Source: Pseudomonas kribbensis (lineage in GTDB: Bacteria > Pseudomonadota > Gammaproteobacteria > Pseudomonadales > Pseudomonadaceae). From it: DNA of 64,000 nucleotides. Position numbers and translations under genes: made by a program. Position 1 is the stretch's first letter; each line of letters opens with the position of its first letter. The notes under the pieces are model-generated. The model did not search any database. It had not been told where the DNA came from and saw nothing but the letters and a program-made list of their open reading frames with translations. The stretch spans positions 3,658,001-3,722,000 of the forward strand of contig NZ_CP029608.1 of assembly GCF_003352185.1 (NCBI RefSeq), written 5' to 3'. Of the stretch, positions 62,130 to 64,000 are shown one piece after another.

Positions 62130-62786
62130 CTACCAACTTCCGTATGGAATGCCAAATTTCTCGATGTAGCGTTGCGACTTCTCACTCACCGGATATGCGT
62201 AACGACCTTGGTTCTTACCCTGACTCGGACCTAGCGTCTCGATCTCGGCTTGGGCCCGTGCTACTTTCACCGGATGGTGACACGAGTCTCTGACCCAGAC
62301 TTGTACAACCCCACCTGGTGCCAGCCCCAGATAGATAGAAGCGGAGTAACTCGCTTGCTCCTTTGGAGTTTCCGGGCAACGCTGATTGACCGAAGTCTGC
62401 ATTAGTTGTCTGGCCTCCTCGGGTACGTCCAACCAGACACGATAGGTCTGAGGTTCGACTATCGATTGCCACCTTACGTAAATGCGCTTGGGGAGATCGG
62501 CACCAATCACTGGCTTTGCAGCAGCACCCACAGCGTGCCAGCCTCGTGCAGACTCTTTACCGTCCTCAGGTTCCCCGCCAGCGGCCGTACCTCCCCCCGT
62601 ACGCTTGAACAGCTTGCCGTTTATATCTTCGACGGCGCTGTCCTCCACCCACACTTTCATGTAGTAAGGCTCCGTAAACGCGAGCTCCCACGACTCGGAC
62701 TTAGGGTCATTTTTGGCAGACAGTGGATCCGCAGACTGGCATCCAGTCGTGAACAAAGCACAAAGCAGGGTTACAAGAACTCTCAT
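62130..62786 (-). CDS. DUF2931 lipoprotein, copy 1 (candidate T6SS lipase immunity)
   Basis: A 218-residue periplasmic lipoprotein with lipobox TTGC (Cys 16). Its ATG shares the A of the TAA stop of the DUF2235 hydrolase gene, so it is translationally coupled to that gene, as expected for an immunity protein made together with its effector. It differs from copy 2 mainly in the middle (residues ~85-140). The two copies may protect against different effector variants. Confidence 0.82.
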   Translation of the reverse strand: MRVLVTLLCALFTTGCQSADPLSAKNDPKSESWELAFTEPYYMKVWVEDSAVEDINGKLFKRTGGGTAAGGEPEDGKESARGWHAVGAAAKPVIGADLPKRIYVRWQSIVEPQTYRVWLDVPEEARQLMQTSVNQRCPETPKEQASYSASIYLGLAPGGVVQVWVRDSCHHPVKVARAQAEIETLGPSQGKNQGRYAYPVSEKSQRYIEKFGIPYGSW

Positions 62787-64000
62787 TACCAAAGCGTCCA
62801 ATCAGGTACGTGGGGATGCAGCACGCGGATGGTGTCGGCTGTCGGGGCGTTGATGTATACCGCATTTATTCCGCTGCCATCTCTGCGGCCGAGTGGATGG
62901 TTCCAGTTTGCGGACATGTGAATGTACTTGAGTTTCAGCAGTTGCTCCTCTTCAGCCGTGGTGCTGTAGTCACCCGCAACGAACCGATCACACAAAGCTT
63001 GAAGTTCTGCTGGAATGGTCAAGTCCGGTGTGTCAGGAATATCGTTGAAGCGAACGCCTTTCTCTTTTGCCAGATGGTGCATCACCTTCAGGTAAACTCT
63101 GGATAGCATGCCACTCACCGGACGCCTGAGCTGTACAGCTGCGTAAACGCGTTTAGCACTTGGACTCAGCCGATCTTGCGGGCTGTTTGGCACCAGAAGA
63201 GCATCTGGAGTCACAACCTCAAGCATGTCTGCCGGCCATCCATTGGATAACCACTGGTTTCTAACGTTAACCGCATCGCTATAGATCGAGGTTGTCACGA
63301 CGTCGGTGTTCAGGGGCACGATGAGTGTTTGCATCGGGCTTACAAGAACACATTCCTGCGCGTCCTCCAGATACCCCCACCGATGTCGGAATGCACTCCA
63401 GGCAGAGTAATCTCCAGATGATCCGGCTTGACGCGACTGAGTGCGAAGTTGGCTCTGTGTTCATCACGAGCAACCAACTGAACGACATCAGTGAAAAAGC
63501 GACGATCAAGGTAAAGTTTGATACCCGTCGCGATTGGGCTTTTGATATCTCCCAAATTTGACCAACCGGCTATCGAGGGTACTGTATCGAATAAGCCGAT
63601 AAACCCCATATTGATATCGCTTTTGTATTGGTCATTGAATTTGGAGCTGAAGGCTCTGGGCAGATTTCGCAACACATGACCGAGAGGACCGCGACTGCCA
63701 CGAACAATTTCGTTAGCAAAATGACGTGCGGCAGCCGCACCACGGCTGAAACCGAACGTATCAAACGTCAGTGAGGTGATTTCACTGTCTGGGTTATCTT
63801 CCAGGACTCGATTGATTGCTTGTTGAATCATGGGAAACGAGGATTCGACTCGCCCGGCAACTCCTGTCTCCCCTCGCCCTGTACCGGCACCGAATGTGCT
63901 GTCTTTTTCCCCGGATCGAGTACCGATACCTTCGACGTAGACAACGCGAGAGGCTCGTCCCGCTTGTGCTACCGGAACTGCGTCGTACAGCTCGCTGAGC
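62786..64000 (-). pseudogene. DUF2235 alpha/beta-hydrolase (Tle-type T6SS phospholipase-like), frameshifted, 5' end outside window
   Basis: The frame enters the window from the right edge (LSELYDAVPVAQAGRASRVV, then YVEGIGTRSGEKDSTFGAG) and has the family landmarks: nucleophile DTFGFSRGAAAARHF (Gly-Phe-Ser-Arg-Gly), GLFDTVPS (Asp) and GVHSDIGGG (His). In the G-run of HSDIGGG (63374-63378) the frame breaks: the present frame stops at 63340, while the other frame continues as YLEDAQECVLVSPMQTLIVPLN and runs to a stop at 62786, giving the usual C-terminal part. One base is missing in the run, so this is a mutated or mis-sequenced gene. The intact protein would be a lipase effector. Confidence 0.8.

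Noticed and set aside
62786..63334. Separate 182-aa gene downstream of the hydrolase
   Set aside because: The sequence continues directly from the hydrolase frame after one base is added, and its first Met lies inside the joined SPMQTLIVP segment, so it is the C-terminal part of the same protein.
63366..63386. Programmed -1 ribosomal frameshift as explanation of the split hydrolase
   Set aside because: The site TGGGGGT is not a canonical slippery heptamer and I see no strong stem-loop directly downstream; a one-base loss is simpler.
1..64000. tRNA, rRNA, CRISPR array, insertion sequence or prophage
   Set aside because: No cloverleaf-like GGTTCGAATCC blocks in a proper context, no regularly spaced repeats and no transposase, integrase or structural phage gene were seen on reading both strands; a tRNAscan or CRISPR finder run would settle small ones.

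Overview
The window reads as a chromosomal stretch of a Pseudomonas of the P. fluorescens group. Grounds: high GC with C/G-ending codons, REP palindromes built on the GTGGGAGCGAGC core, Pseudomonas-type small proteins (DUF1652, DUF3087, DUF2946), a fused MrpA-type Sha/Mrp antiporter operon, and A-rich Crc/Hfq-type leader motifs. No rRNA, tRNA, CRISPR array, integrase or transposase was seen. Almost every long open frame opposite the genes below is a GC-driven shadow.

Layout. 1-9.8 kb: 3' end of an aldehyde dehydrogenase, an MFS exporter plus short-chain dehydrogenase with a divergent LysR regulator, a DUF1624-type membrane protein, and a large YdiJ-type FAD/Fe-S dehydrogenase divergent from another LysR gene. 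9.85-10.4 kb: a decayed remnant and a 41-aa ORF. 10.5-18.6 kb: a catabolic locus: AldA-like dehydrogenase, MFS carrier, enolase-superfamily enzyme, GMC oxidoreductase, LysR regulator and a divergent outer-membrane porin. 18.8-24.2 kb: a second catabolic locus: LysR, MFS carrier, semialdehyde dehydrogenase, aldo/keto reductase and a formaldehyde-activating-enzyme (Fae) homologue. 24.4-29.5 kb: NADH-dehydrogenase-like flavoprotein with a divergent Rrf2 regulator, small proteins, Nudix and polysaccharide deacetylase genes. 29.6-32.8 kb: sulfonate/taurine-type binding proteins and one permease, with no ATPase. 32.8-43.9 kb: SRAP peptidase, AzlCD, PpnN, binding protein, FAD protein, flavin monooxygenase, XRE-cupin regulator and a divergent EamA exporter. 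44-50 kb: a complete translationally coupled mrp operon. 50-60.4 kb: DUF2946 plus TonB receptor, ProX-like binding protein, chemoreceptor, zinc-finger-degenerate DksA-like protein, glutathione transferase and AlkD-like protein. 60.4-64 kb: DUF3916, GFA protein, two tandem DUF2931 lipoproteins and a frameshifted DUF2235 hydrolase, resembling a type VI lipase effector with duplicated immunity genes.

How the genes work together. The two catabolic loci share design: LysR regulator, MFS importer, aldehyde dehydrogenase and A-rich Crc-type motifs before several start codons, so they are probably substrate-induced and under carbon catabolite control. An exact 10-mer, ATCGTTTGTT, in the two intergenic regions flanking the LysR gene of the first locus is a candidate operator. 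The least explained parts are the Fae homologue in a sugar-type operon, the enolase-superfamily enzyme with Gly in place of the first metal-binding Asp, and the effector/lipoprotein locus at the right edge.
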